Positions 1 through 6,735 of a DNA stretch of 12,622 nucleotides are shown piece by piece. The stretch is from an uncultured Ruminococcus sp. (lineage in GTDB: Bacteria; Bacillota; Clostridia; Oscillospirales; Ruminococcaceae). Both the position numbers and the translations under genes were made by a program. The stretch is from the NCBI GenBank assembly GCA_902464115.1, contig CABQIF010000059.1, forward strand, positions 1-12,622. Reading direction: 5' to 3'. The notes beneath the pieces were generated by a model, which was not told the origin of the DNA, did not search any database, and worked only from the letters and a program-made list of their open reading frames with translations. The stretch's first letter is position 1, and the number at the start of each line of letters is the position of its first letter.

Positions 1-89
1 GATTTTCCGGAGTCTGCGGCATTCGCCTTTTTTTCCTTCTTGGTAGCCTTTTCTTCTGAAAGAGCCGCCTTTTTTTCTTTGTCGGACAT
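1..89 (-). CDS. secE: Preprotein translocase subunit SecE, N-terminal fragment
   Basis: The minus strand encodes 29 residues from an ATG at 89-87 and then leaves the window. The visible N-terminus begins MSDKEKKAALSEEK and is rich in Lys, Glu and Ala. It looks like the charged cytosolic tail that precedes the single membrane helix of short bacterial SecE proteins; the helix itself is not in view. A GGAGG ribosome site lies at 97-101, and the start is 17 bases downstream of the rpmG stop. SecE is an essential part of the SecYEG protein-export channel. The call rests mainly on position, because rpmG-secE-nusG is a very common order in Firmicutes, plus the composition of the tail. Sequence similarity alone would not settle it from this fragment. 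Confidence 0.75.
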   Translation of the reverse strand, partial: MSDKEKKAALSEEKATKKEKKANAADSGK

Positions 90-106
90 CTCAGAACCTC
101 CAGTCA

Positions 107-256
107 TCACTTTGTTTCTCTGTGCAAAGTATGTTTCCGGCAGAACTTGCAGTGTTTGTTCATTTCAATCCGTTCCGGATTGTTACGCTTGTTCTTCTTG
201 GTTACATAGTTGCGACGCTTGCATTCTGTGCAAGCCAGTGTTACCTTCACTCTCAT
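107..256 (-). CDS. rpmG: 50S ribosomal protein L33, zinc-ribbon type
   Basis: A 49-residue protein starting MRVKVTLACTECKRRNY, too short for many ORF filters. It carries two CxxC pairs, C9-x2-C12 and C36-x2-C39, which form the zinc-binding knuckles of the C+ type of L33. The rest is Lys/Arg/Asn-rich, as expected for a protein that binds 23S rRNA near the E site, and the length is normal for the family. The ribosome site AGGAGG (minus strand, 265-270) is 8 bases from the ATG. The gene is first in a minus-strand operon with secE and lies about 127 bases downstream of the predicted transcription start. Many Firmicutes carry a second, cysteine-free L33 that replaces this one under zinc shortage; none is in this window. 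Confidence 0.95.
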   Translation of the reverse strand: MRVKVTLACTECKRRNYVTKKNKRNNPERIEMNKHCKFCRKHTLHRETK

Positions 257-348
257 TATCGGCACCTCCTGCTCTTATACTCCTCCCCGTCCTGCGAATG
301 CAGCGGGAGACGGTTCGTTTGCCTCCCTCAAATACAGGTTTCTCTTGT

Positions 349-386
349 AAAAAAGCACAAAAAGAAACCCCTGTAACAGAGGTGCT
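349..386 (-). promoter_or_regulatory. Nested terminator-like hairpins at the 5' end of the rpmG-secE transcript
   Basis: On the minus strand an inner stem pairs ACCTCTG (383-377) with CAGGGGT (373-367) around a TTA loop, with one G-T wobble; a T-rich run (366-359) follows. An outer stem pairs AGCAC (386-382) with GTGCT (358-354), followed by T353-T349. The predicted transcription start is near 383, so the RNA would begin inside this structure. It may be a 5' stabilising stem or an early attenuator. Confidence 0.4.
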
Positions 387-389
387 ATC

Positions 390-418
390 ATTATATCATG
401 TTTCGCAGCGTTTGTCAA
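390..418 (-). promoter_or_regulatory. Consensus sigma-A promoter for rpmG-secE
   Basis: On the minus strand a perfect TTGACA (418-413) and a perfect TATAAT (395-390) are separated by exactly 17 bases (412-396). The start site is predicted near 383. This is the best-matching promoter in the window, as expected for a translation and secretion operon. Confidence 0.9.
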
Positions 419-439
419 GCGGTTTCCCAAAAAAACCGC
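419..439. repeat. Inverted repeat next to the rpmG -35 box
   Basis: GCGGTTT (419-425) and AAACCGC (433-439) form a perfect 7-bp inverted repeat around a 7-base spacer. It directly abuts the TTGACA box of the leftward promoter. Neither strand has a T-run directly after the second arm, so it is not an obvious terminator. A protein-binding site is possible but unproven. Confidence 0.35.
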
Positions 440-488
440 AAAAAATCTGATTTTCCCGGATTTCTGGAAAAAGCGGGGCGAAAAAGGC

Positions 489-517
489 TTGCAGAATGTT
501 ATGAAACCTGCTATAAT
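489..517 (+). promoter_or_regulatory. Sigma-A promoter for the ddl-murI-DUF1934-argS run
   Basis: TTGCAG (489-494), a 17-base spacer and a perfect TATAAT (512-517) give a strong match. The start is predicted near 524, leaving a leader of about 67 bases before the ddl ATG at 591. Confidence 0.85.
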
Positions 518-590
518 AAAATAGACTGTTGTATGGAGGGCGTTTTTGGGCGGTTCTCCGTAAATGAATCAAAGTTAGGAGTTTTTTCTT

Positions 591-1664
591 ATGGCAAAAA
601 CGAGAGTAGCCGTTTTGTTTGGCGGCGTTTCCAGCGAACATGAAGTTTCCCTGATGTCTGCAACCAATGTGATTCGCAGCATTCCGAAGGAAAAATATGA
701 AGTCATCTGTATTGGGATCACCAAGAAGGGCAGATGGCTGTATTTTCCGGGCGATGTCAGTGAAATTGCCTCTGGTGCATGGGAAACGAACCCGGACTGC
801 ACCGCTGCAATTATTTCCCCAGACCCGATTCACAAGGGAATTATCACGATTGAAAACGGGGAAACCTATAATAAAAAGATTGATGTTGTCTTTCCGGTGC
901 TGCACGGCAGAAACGGCGAAGATGGCAGATTACAGGGACTGTTGGAACTGGCAAAGCTGCCGTATGTTGGATGCGGCACTCTGAGCAGTGCCCTCTGCAT
1001 GGATAAGTGTATGACGCATACCGTTTTGGACTACAATGGCATTCGTACAGCAAAATGGGCTTGCGTCAGCCAGCGGGAAATTGGAAAGATGGAAGAAACC
1101 TGTCAGGCAATTGCAGAAACACTGGGCTTCCCAGTCTTTGTAAAGCCGGCAAATGCAGGTTCTTCCGTGGGGGTCAACAAGGCAACCGATATGGAGACCC
1201 TTCGGGAAGCCATTCAGATTGCCTTTTCTCACGACTGCAAGGTCGTAATCGAAGAATTTATTGACGGTAAGGAACTGGAAGTCGCAGTATTCGGCTATGA
1301 TGCACCGTTTGCATCTTATGTTGGAGAAATCCAGCCGGCAGCAGAATTTTACGACTATGAAGACAAATACATCACAGGCACTTCTCAGCTCTTTATTCCG
1401 GCACGGATCACCGATGCACAGTCGGATATGTTGCGGGAAATCGCTGTTAAGGCATACAAGGCACTGGGCTGCAAGGGCTTGTCGAGAGTGGACTTCTTCC
1501 TGCAAAAGGATGGCGGTATCATTCTGAACGAGATCAACACTCTGCCGGGCTTCACCAATATCAGCATGTATCCGAAGCTGATGGAACATCTTGGTATGTC
1601 ACAGGAATACTTAGTGGATAAGTTGATTGAACAGGCAATGGAAAATGCAGAACGGATGTACTAA
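591..1664 (+). CDS. ddl: D-alanine--D-alanine ligase
   Basis: An ATP-grasp enzyme of 357 residues that joins two D-Ala molecules in the cytoplasm for the peptidoglycan stem peptide. Seen in order: the N-terminal VAVLFGGVSSEHEVS segment (E16 matches the substrate-binding Glu), the first family signature HGRNGEDG at 105-112, the ATP-grasp KPANAGSSVGV at 185-195, the omega-loop FYDYEDKY at 253-260, and the C-terminal SRVDFF...NEINTLPGF signature at about 298-321 with its metal-binding Glu/Asn. The K-Y pair at 259-260 is what D-Ala-D-Ala ligases carry; VanA/VanB-type D-Ala-D-Lac ligases lack it, so vancomycin resistance is not indicated. An AGGAG site (577-581) sits 9 bases before the ATG. The gene is first in the operon and murI follows after 49 bases. 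Confidence 0.97.
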   Translation: MAKTRVAVLFGGVSSEHEVSLMSATNVIRSIPKEKYEVICIGITKKGRWLYFPGDVSEIASGAWETNPDCTAAIISPDPIHKGIITIENGETYNKKIDVVFPVLHGRNGEDGRLQGLLELAKLPYVGCGTLSSALCMDKCMTHTVLDYNGIRTAKWACVSQREIGKMEETCQAIAETLGFPVFVKPANAGSSVGVNKATDMETLREAIQIAFSHDCKVVIEEFIDGKELEVAVFGYDAPFASYVGEIQPAAEFYDYEDKYITGTSQLFIPARITDAQSDMLREIAVKAYKALGCKGLSRVDFFLQKDGGIILNEINTLPGFTNISMYPKLMEHLGMSQEYLVDKLIEQAMENAERMY

Positions 1665-1713
1665 TGCAGCCGAAACGCAGCCATTTCATGGAGAAGCAGA
1701 GAGGATAGAGAGC

Positions 1714-2535
1714 ATGAAAAATGATGCCATCGGTGTATTTGATTCCGGCATGGGCGGCTTGACGACGGTCAAAGAACTGAATCAGCTGTTACCACATGAG
1801 AATATTATTTATTTTGGAGATACTGCCCGTGTTCCATACGGCAGCCGCAGCCCGGAAACGATTCTGCGGTATGCAAAGGAGGACGTTGCATTTCTGCGAC
1901 AGTATCAGGTGAAAATGATTATTGCAGCCTGCGGAACGGTGAGTTCCATCGTTGGTGACCAGCCCTTTGTAACAGATATTCCGTTTGCCGGTGTCATTTA
2001 TCCGGCAGTCGAGGCAGCTTGTGCCGTCACCAAAACCAAACGAATTGGAATCATTGGCACACCGGCAACCATTAAAAGCAAGAGCTATGAGAGAGCCATT
2101 TTGCAGCAGCATCCGGATTTCTTTGTTGCAACGCAGGCGTGTCCGTTGTTCGTTCATCTGGTGGAGAACGGTTATACCGATTTCAACAACCCTGTGACCC
2201 GACTGGTTGCAGAGGAATATTTAACGCCGATAAAAGAACAGAAAGTGGACACCTTGATTTTAGGATGTACCCATTATCCGGTAATTGCGGATTTGATCGG
2301 GGATATTATGGGACGGGACGTTGCCTTGATCTCACCGGGTGCAGAAACCGCCGGCTATGCAAAGAAATGTCTGGCAGAACAGAACCTGCTGAGCGACCGG
2401 ACAGAAAAGGGCAAAAACACATACTATGTCAGCGACAGTGTTTCTCTGTTTACCGAGAATGCAGCTCATTTCTTACAGGAAGAGGTGTCCGGTGCGGTTT
2501 ATCAGAGCAGCTGGCAGAAGGAGGCAGGCTGTTGA
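1714..2535 (+). CDS. murI: Glutamate racemase
   Basis: A protein of 273 residues that interconverts L- and D-glutamate to supply D-Glu for peptidoglycan. Family motifs seen: FDSGMGGLTTVK (9-20), YFGDTARVPYG (33-43), the first catalytic Cys at 73 in AACGTVSS, and the second at 185 in LGCTHYP. An in-frame ATG at 1627 lies inside ddl with no ribosome site and adds 29 residues that do not look like the family. The ATG at 1714 has an AGAGGAT site 7 bases upstream and puts the first Asp-Ser motif at the expected distance, so it was chosen. The usual C-N-T after the first catalytic Cys reads C-G-T here, which may be lineage-specific. The stop overlaps the next gene's start by 3 bases, suggesting translational coupling. 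Confidence 0.95.
   Translation: MKNDAIGVFDSGMGGLTTVKELNQLLPHENIIYFGDTARVPYGSRSPETILRYAKEDVAFLRQYQVKMIIAACGTVSSIVGDQPFVTDIPFAGVIYPAVEAACAVTKTKRIGIIGTPATIKSKSYERAILQQHPDFFVATQACPLFVHLVENGYTDFNNPVTRLVAEEYLTPIKEQKVDTLILGCTHYPVIADLIGDIMGRDVALISPGAETAGYAKKCLAEQNLLSDRTEKGKNTYYVSDSVSLFTENAAHFLQEEVSGAVYQSSWQKEAGC
2516..2524 (+). promoter_or_regulatory. Ribosome-binding site that fixes the DUF1934 TTG start
   Basis: AGAAGGAGG lies within the last codons of murI, 7 bases before a TTG at 2532. No ATG in that frame is comparably placed, so this site decides the start of the downstream gene. Confidence 0.85.
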
Positions 2536-2963
2536 AGGAAAAGGTAGAGATTATCCTGCGGAGCGTACAGCGAAACGAAGAGGAAGAAAACGAAACAGAA
2601 CTGCGAACCGAAGGCGTTTATGAGCACGACGGAAAAAACTGGTCGGTTTCCTATGAAGAATCGGAAGCAACCGGCTTTGAGGACTCCACTACGGAAATCA
2701 CTGGAACAGAGGGACGGTGCGTTTCCATTGTACGGCGTGGTTCGGCAAATTCCAACCTGATGATTGAAACGGGGAAGAAACATTATTGCCTGTACGGAAC
2801 ACCGTTCGGTGATATGACCCTTGGGATTTATACCAACAAGATTGAAGACAATCTAAGCCCACAGGGCGGTCGGTTGTATCTGCGGTATACGCTGGATGTC
2901 AATGCGTCTTTCTTATCCGATAATGAAATTTATCTGGAAGTCGTAACGCAGCAGGAAGCATAA
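2532..2963 (+). CDS. DUF1934 (YwiB-like) beta-barrel protein
   Basis: From a TTG start this encodes 143 residues beginning MKEKVEIILRSVQ. The open frame extends upstream to an ATG at 2139, but that stretch overlaps murI out of frame and is not credible. The AGAAGGAGG site supports TTG at 2532, which overlaps the murI TGA (TTGA). The body matches the DUF1934/calycin-like pattern: YEESEATGFEDSTT (41-54), a VSIVRRG segment (64-70), LYGTPFGDMTLGIYTNKI (87-104) and a closing run of beta-strands (115-138). There is no signal peptide or membrane segment, so it is probably cytoplasmic. Its function is unknown. In Bacillus subtilis the family member ywiB also sits beside argS, and that pairing recurs here, which may mean a shared role or simply shared expression. 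Confidence 0.88.
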   Translation: MKEKVEIILRSVQRNEEEENETELRTEGVYEHDGKNWSVSYEESEATGFEDSTTEITGTEGRCVSIVRRGSANSNLMIETGKKHYCLYGTPFGDMTLGIYTNKIEDNLSPQGGRLYLRYTLDVNASFLSDNEIYLEVVTQQEA

Positions 2964-3004
2964 ATACAGGAAGCAAACACAAAGAGAGTGAGGAATTTTA
3001 GAAT

Positions 3005-4693
3005 ATGGCAGATTGCATGAAACTTGCAGAAAAGGAATTATATACCTTATTATTAGAGAGCGTCGGCCGTGCGGTTGCAGCTGGCACATTGCCAGCAGAG
3101 CCGATGAACGCTTTCAAGATCGAAGTTCCGGCAGATAAAAGCCACGGCGATTTTGCAGCAAATATTGCAATGGTAAATGCAAAGGCATTCCGGATGCCGC
3201 CGAGAAAGATTGCAGAGGCAATTTTCAACGAATTGCAGTTGCAGGGAAGCAGCTTTGAAAAGGCAGAAATTGCAGGCCCAGGCTTCATGAACTTTTTCCT
3301 GAAACGGCAGTGGTTTTCCAAGACGGTACAGACTGTTTTGGCGGAAGGCGATGACTACGGCAAGACCAAAACCGGAGCAGGCAAGCGGATTTTGGTGGAA
3401 TTTGTATCCGCCAACCCAACAGGCCCGATGCACGTCGGAAATGCAAGAGGCGGTGCACTGGGCGACAGCCTTGCAGAAATCTTGAACTGGGCTGGCTACC
3501 ATGCAGAACGGGAATTTTATATCAACGATGCTGGCAACCAGATTGAAAAGTTTGCCACTTCACTGGAAGTGCGGTATTTGCAGCTGTTTGACCCGTCCAT
3601 TCCGATGCCGGAAGATGCTTATCAGGGCGTGGACATCATCGAACACGCAGAAGCATTTCGGGATTTGTACGGTGACAAATATGTAAACTGCGACAGCAAG
3701 CAGCGGAGAGATGCATTAGTTGGCTATGCTCTGCCGAAGAACATTGCCGGACTGGAACGGGATTTGAAGAAGTACCGCATTGTCTATGATAACTGGTTTC
3801 GGGAAAGCACCCTGCACAAGAATGGCAGTGTCAAGCATGTGGTAGAAGAACTGACCAAGCGGGGCTATACCTACGAACAGGATGGTGCAGTTTGGTTCAA
3901 GGCAACAGAATTCGGTGCGGATAAAGATTTCGTGCTGGTTCGTGCAAATGGAATCCCGACTTACATTGTGCCAGATATTGCTTACCACTATGACAAGCTG
4001 ATGACCAGAAACTTTGATCGTGCCATTGATATTTTGGGTGCTGACCATCACGGTTATGTGCCACGGTTGAAGGCAGCTCTGACCGCAATGGGTGCAGATG
4101 CAAACCGGCTGGACGTTGTTCTGATGCAGATGGTCATGCTGATGCGGGATGGCGAAGTGGTAAAGCTGTCCAAACGGAGCGGAAAAGCAATCACGCTGGT
4201 AACCCTGCTGGATGAAATCCCGATTGATGCAGCAAGATTCTTCTTCAACACCAGAGAAGCAAATTCTCACTTTGAATTTGATTTGGATCTGGCGGTGGAA
4301 CAGTCCTCTCAGAATCCGGTTTATTATGTTCAGTATGCCCATGCAAGAATTTGCAGCTTGCTGCGGAACATGGAAGAAGAAGGCGTTTCTGTGGGCGAAG
4401 CAAACTTGTCTGTTTTGAATCTGCTGGAACAGCCGCAGGAAATCGCTCTGATTCGCCATCTGGCAGCACTGCCATCCAGAATCGATGCAGCAGCTGCTTC
4501 CTATGACCCGTCTGAAATGACAAAGTATGCGACCGAACTGGCAACGCTGTTCCACAAGTTCTATGATGCCTGCACTGTCAAGCACGCAGAGCCGGAACTC
4601 CAGCAGGCAAGACTGCTGCTCTGTAAGGCAGCCAAACAGGCTCTGCGGAATACACTGCGGATTTTGAAAATTGATTGTCCGGAAAAGATGTAA
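3005..4693 (+). CDS. argS: Arginyl-tRNA synthetase
   Basis: A class I synthetase of 562 residues, normal length, that charges tRNA-Arg in the cytoplasm. Domains in order: an N-terminal ArgS additional domain (about 1-115) for tRNA recognition; the Rossmann catalytic core, with the HIGH-type motif HVGN at 143-146 inside NPTGPMHVGNARGG; the KMSKS-loop equivalent KLSKRSGKA at 387-395; and a C-terminal DALR anticodon-binding domain (about 440-562) with the family segment NPVYYVQYAHARI at 437-449. The ATG at 3005 follows a GTGAGGA site (2988-2994) by 10 bases. The gap from DUF1934 is only 41 bases and holds no T-box or terminator, so it is probably co-transcribed from the ddl promoter. No clear terminator was found after it. 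Confidence 0.97.
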   Translation: MADCMKLAEKELYTLLLESVGRAVAAGTLPAEPMNAFKIEVPADKSHGDFAANIAMVNAKAFRMPPRKIAEAIFNELQLQGSSFEKAEIAGPGFMNFFLKRQWFSKTVQTVLAEGDDYGKTKTGAGKRILVEFVSANPTGPMHVGNARGGALGDSLAEILNWAGYHAEREFYINDAGNQIEKFATSLEVRYLQLFDPSIPMPEDAYQGVDIIEHAEAFRDLYGDKYVNCDSKQRRDALVGYALPKNIAGLERDLKKYRIVYDNWFRESTLHKNGSVKHVVEELTKRGYTYEQDGAVWFKATEFGADKDFVLVRANGIPTYIVPDIAYHYDKLMTRNFDRAIDILGADHHGYVPRLKAALTAMGADANRLDVVLMQMVMLMRDGEVVKLSKRSGKAITLVTLLDEIPIDAARFFFNTREANSHFEFDLDLAVEQSSQNPVYYVQYAHARICSLLRNMEEEGVSVGEANLSVLNLLEQPQEIALIRHLAALPSRIDAAAASYDPSEMTKYATELATLFHKFYDACTVKHAEPELQQARLLLCKAAKQALRNTLRILKIDCPEKM

Positions 4694-4809
4694 ATCCAAA
4701 TTTCCGGAAGAACCATTGGAAAACGACCCCTTTTTTGCAAGTTCCTTTGTGATAGTTTCATGAAAAATATAAATTTTACAATTCGTCTATATCTTTTTGC
4801 GGTCGGATG

Positions 4810-4818
4810 TGCTACAAT
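4810..4818 (+). promoter_or_regulatory. Candidate extended -10 promoter for the CdaR-like regulator operon
   Basis: TGCTACAAT matches the extended -10 pattern (TG, one base, TACAAT at 4813-4818), although the -35 region 17 bases upstream is poor. A weaker alternative is TTGTGA followed by TAAATT 17 bases later, near 4747-4775. The rest of 4694-4908 is AT-rich and shows no gene. Confidence 0.4.
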
Positions 4819-4830
4819 TTTCTATATATT

Positions 4831-4845
4831 CGAGCAGTCTGCTCG
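4831..4845. promoter_or_regulatory. Perfect 15-base palindrome, possible operator
   Basis: CGAGCAG, one T, then CTGCTCG form a perfect inverted repeat centred on 4838. It starts 12 bases after the candidate -10 box, where a bound repressor would block transcription. No T-run follows, so it is not a terminator. Confidence 0.45.
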
Positions 4846-4908
4846 GATAACGGACAAGAAACCGTTTTGCGTTGTTGTATAAGATAGAAAACGAAAGGAT
4901 GTTTCAAT

Positions 4909-5994
4909 ATGTCGAATCGATTGTTTCAGGGGCTTGTCCATCAGATGCGGGATACCATTGATGCGACTGTCGGCGTTGTAGATGATAGTGCAACCATTAT
5001 TGCTTGCAGCGATCTGACGAAAGTCGGCACCACCAATGAATTCGTTTCTTTGGATCTGAGTGATGTCCATGATATTTTTATCCGGGACGGATATACATAT
5101 AAGCCGTTCGGCTCTCCGAATAAGCCGGAATATGCGGTATTCGTAGAGGGCGTAGATGATGCAGCTGCAAAGTATGCCAACATTCTGGCGATTGCACTGT
5201 TTAATGTCAAGCAGTATTATGATGAAAAATATGACCGCAACAACTTCATCAAGAATGTGGTTTTGGATAACGTTCTGCCGGGCGATATCGTCATCAAGGC
5301 AAGAGAACTGCATTTTAATGCGGAAGTCAGCCGGGTTGTCCTGCTGATTCGGATTGTATCCACCAACGATGTTTCTGCTTATGATGTCATCCAGAACCTG
5401 TTCCCGGACAAGAACAAGGATTTTGTCTTTACCATTTCAGAAAGTGATATCGTTCTGGTAAAGGAAATCAAGGGGGCTGTGGACACCAAAGACTTGGAAA
5501 AGTTGGCTCGTTCCATTGCGGATACACTCAGCGGCGAATTTTATACCCGTGTCAATGTCGGTATCGGTACCATTGTGGACAGCATCAAAGAACTGTCCCG
5601 TTCCTTCAAGGAGGCACAGACCGCTCTGGAAGTCGGAAAGGTCTTCGATACGGATAAAGCCATTGTCAGCTACGACAATCTGGGCATTGCACGCCTGATT
5701 TACCACCTGCCGACCACCTTGTGTGAAACATTTTTGCACGAAGTGTTCAAGCGGGGCAGCATTGAATCTTTGGATCACGAAACACTGTTTACCATTCAAA
5801 AGTTTTTTGAAAATAATCTGAATGTTTCTGAAACTTCCAGAAAGCTGTTTGTACACCGGAATACACTGGTATACCGGCTGGAAAAGATCAAGAAGCTGAC
5901 AGGTTTGGACTTGCGGGAATTTGACCACGCCATCATCTTTAAGATCGCATTGATGGTTAAGCGGTATCTGTCCGCAAATCCAGCAAAATTCTAA
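4909..5994 (+). CDS. CdaR/PucR-family transcriptional regulator
   Basis: A protein of 361 residues with no membrane segment. The C-terminus holds a PucR-type helix-turn-helix: FFENNLNVSETSRKLFVHRN at about 299-318, followed by TLVYRLEKIKKLTGLDL, the typical signature of CdaR-like DNA-binding domains. The middle (about 140-245) resembles the degenerate GGDEF-like domain of this family, with VNVGIGTIVDSIKELSRSF at 215-233. The N-terminus (about 1-110) could be a sensory domain but shows no motif I can name. An AAAGGAT site (4894-4900) precedes the ATG by 8 bases. ftsE begins 51 bases after the stop with no terminator between, so the regulator probably heads the ftsEX operon. Its ligand and targets are unknown; control of its own operon is an inference from position. 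Confidence 0.85.
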   Translation: MSNRLFQGLVHQMRDTIDATVGVVDDSATIIACSDLTKVGTTNEFVSLDLSDVHDIFIRDGYTYKPFGSPNKPEYAVFVEGVDDAAAKYANILAIALFNVKQYYDEKYDRNNFIKNVVLDNVLPGDIVIKARELHFNAEVSRVVLLIRIVSTNDVSAYDVIQNLFPDKNKDFVFTISESDIVLVKEIKGAVDTKDLEKLARSIADTLSGEFYTRVNVGIGTIVDSIKELSRSFKEAQTALEVGKVFDTDKAIVSYDNLGIARLIYHLPTTLCETFLHEVFKRGSIESLDHETLFTIQKFFENNLNVSETSRKLFVHRNTLVYRLEKIKKLTGLDLREFDHAIIFKIALMVKRYLSANPAKF

Positions 5995-6045
5995 CCATTT
6001 TCGGTCTGTCATCTATCTGAACATAGAAAGGACTGTATAAGACAC

Positions 6046-6735
6046 ATGGTGGAAATGAGAGATGTCTCTGTTGTGTACGCCGGCGGTGTCGATGCATTGC
6101 ATAACGTCAACCTGAAAATCAATGACGGGGACTTTGCATTTGTCGTTGGGCCATCGGGTGCAGGAAAAAGTACCATGATCAAGCTGATTTTAAAGGAGAT
6201 CAACCCAAGCAGCGGTACGGTTTTCGTCAACGGCTACCATCTCGGAAAACTGAAGCAGCGGCAAGTGCCGGCACTGCGGCGGACGATTGGGTTTGTCTTT
6301 CAGGATTTCCGTCTGATTCCGTCCATGACGGTGTATGAAAACATCGCATTTGTGCTGCGAGTGATTGATGCACCCACTTCGTATATCAAAAAGCGAGTGG
6401 CGTATGTTATCGACCTGGTTGGCTTGCAGGATAAGGCAAAAAATTATCCGAATGAGCTGTCCGGCGGCGAAATGCAGCGGGTTGCCATTGCAAGAGCACT
6501 GGTCAACGACCCGCAGCTGATTATTGCGGACGAACCAACCGGCAACATTGATCCGGAACTTTCCTATGAAATCGTAGACCTTCTGCGGGAAATTAACGAA
6601 TGCGGCACGACCATTCTCATGGTTACGCATGAACACAGTTTAGTTCGTTATTTTGGTGGGCGGATCATCACGATTCAACAGGGTCGGATTGTGTTTGACG
6701 AAGTAGTTGGAGGCAATTTAATTCATGAAAGTTAG
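6046..6735 (+). CDS. ftsE: Cell-division ABC ATPase FtsE
   Basis: A cytoplasmic ATPase of 229 residues that pairs with FtsX and drives conformational change in an extracellular wall-hydrolase partner at division or elongation sites. All ABC motifs are intact: Walker A GPSGAGKS at 35-42, Q-loop Gln86 in FVFQDF, signature LSGGE at 138-142, Walker B LIIADE at 158-163, and the switch His195. The N-terminus MVEMRDVSVVY and the total length fit FtsE. The ribosome site GAAAGGA (6026-6032) is 13 bases before the ATG, longer than usual, so the ATG at 6055 cannot be fully excluded, though 6046 matches the family start better. The gene overlaps ftsX by 11 bases, a classic arrangement for a coupled pair. 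Confidence 0.96.
   Translation: MVEMRDVSVVYAGGVDALHNVNLKINDGDFAFVVGPSGAGKSTMIKLILKEINPSSGTVFVNGYHLGKLKQRQVPALRRTIGFVFQDFRLIPSMTVYENIAFVLRVIDAPTSYIKKRVAYVIDLVGLQDKAKNYPNELSGGEMQRVAIARALVNDPQLIIADEPTGNIDPELSYEIVDLLREINECGTTILMVTHEHSLVRYFGGRIITIQQGRIVFDEVVGGNLIHES

Larger units (their letters stand above)
257..590. other. Divergent intergenic region between rpmG and ddl
   Basis: This 334-base gap holds no convincing gene. It contains two back-to-back sigma-A promoters (minus strand 390-418, plus strand 489-517) whose -35 boxes are 70 bases apart. An inverted repeat (419-439) touches the leftward -35 box, and U-tract hairpins (349-386) lie at the start of the rpmG leader. The rightward leader to ddl is about 67 bases and shows no strong structure. 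Confidence 0.7.

Noticed and set aside
40..450. Plus-strand open frame over rpmG and secE
   Set aside because: It overlaps two recognised minus-strand genes and their promoter; it has a low-quality composition and no ribosome site.
591..1664. Vancomycin-resistance type (D-Ala-D-Lac) ligase
   Set aside because: The omega-loop has FYDYEDKY with the Lys-Tyr pair of housekeeping Ddl, and no vanH/vanX-like neighbours occur.
1627..1713. Upstream ATG extension of murI
   Set aside because: It overlaps the end of ddl, has no ribosome site and adds residues foreign to the family; ATG 1714 fits better.
2139..2531. Upstream extension of the DUF1934 frame
   Set aside because: It runs out of frame through murI. 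The ribosome site and domain boundary both point to TTG 2532.
2964..3004. T-box or other riboswitch upstream of argS
   Set aside because: The 41-base gap is too short for a T-box and shows no antiterminator or terminator stem.
4831..4845. LexA (SOS) box
   Set aside because: The arms are CGAGCAG/CTGCTCG with an odd-length centre and do not match the Firmicute CGAAC-N4-GTTCG box.
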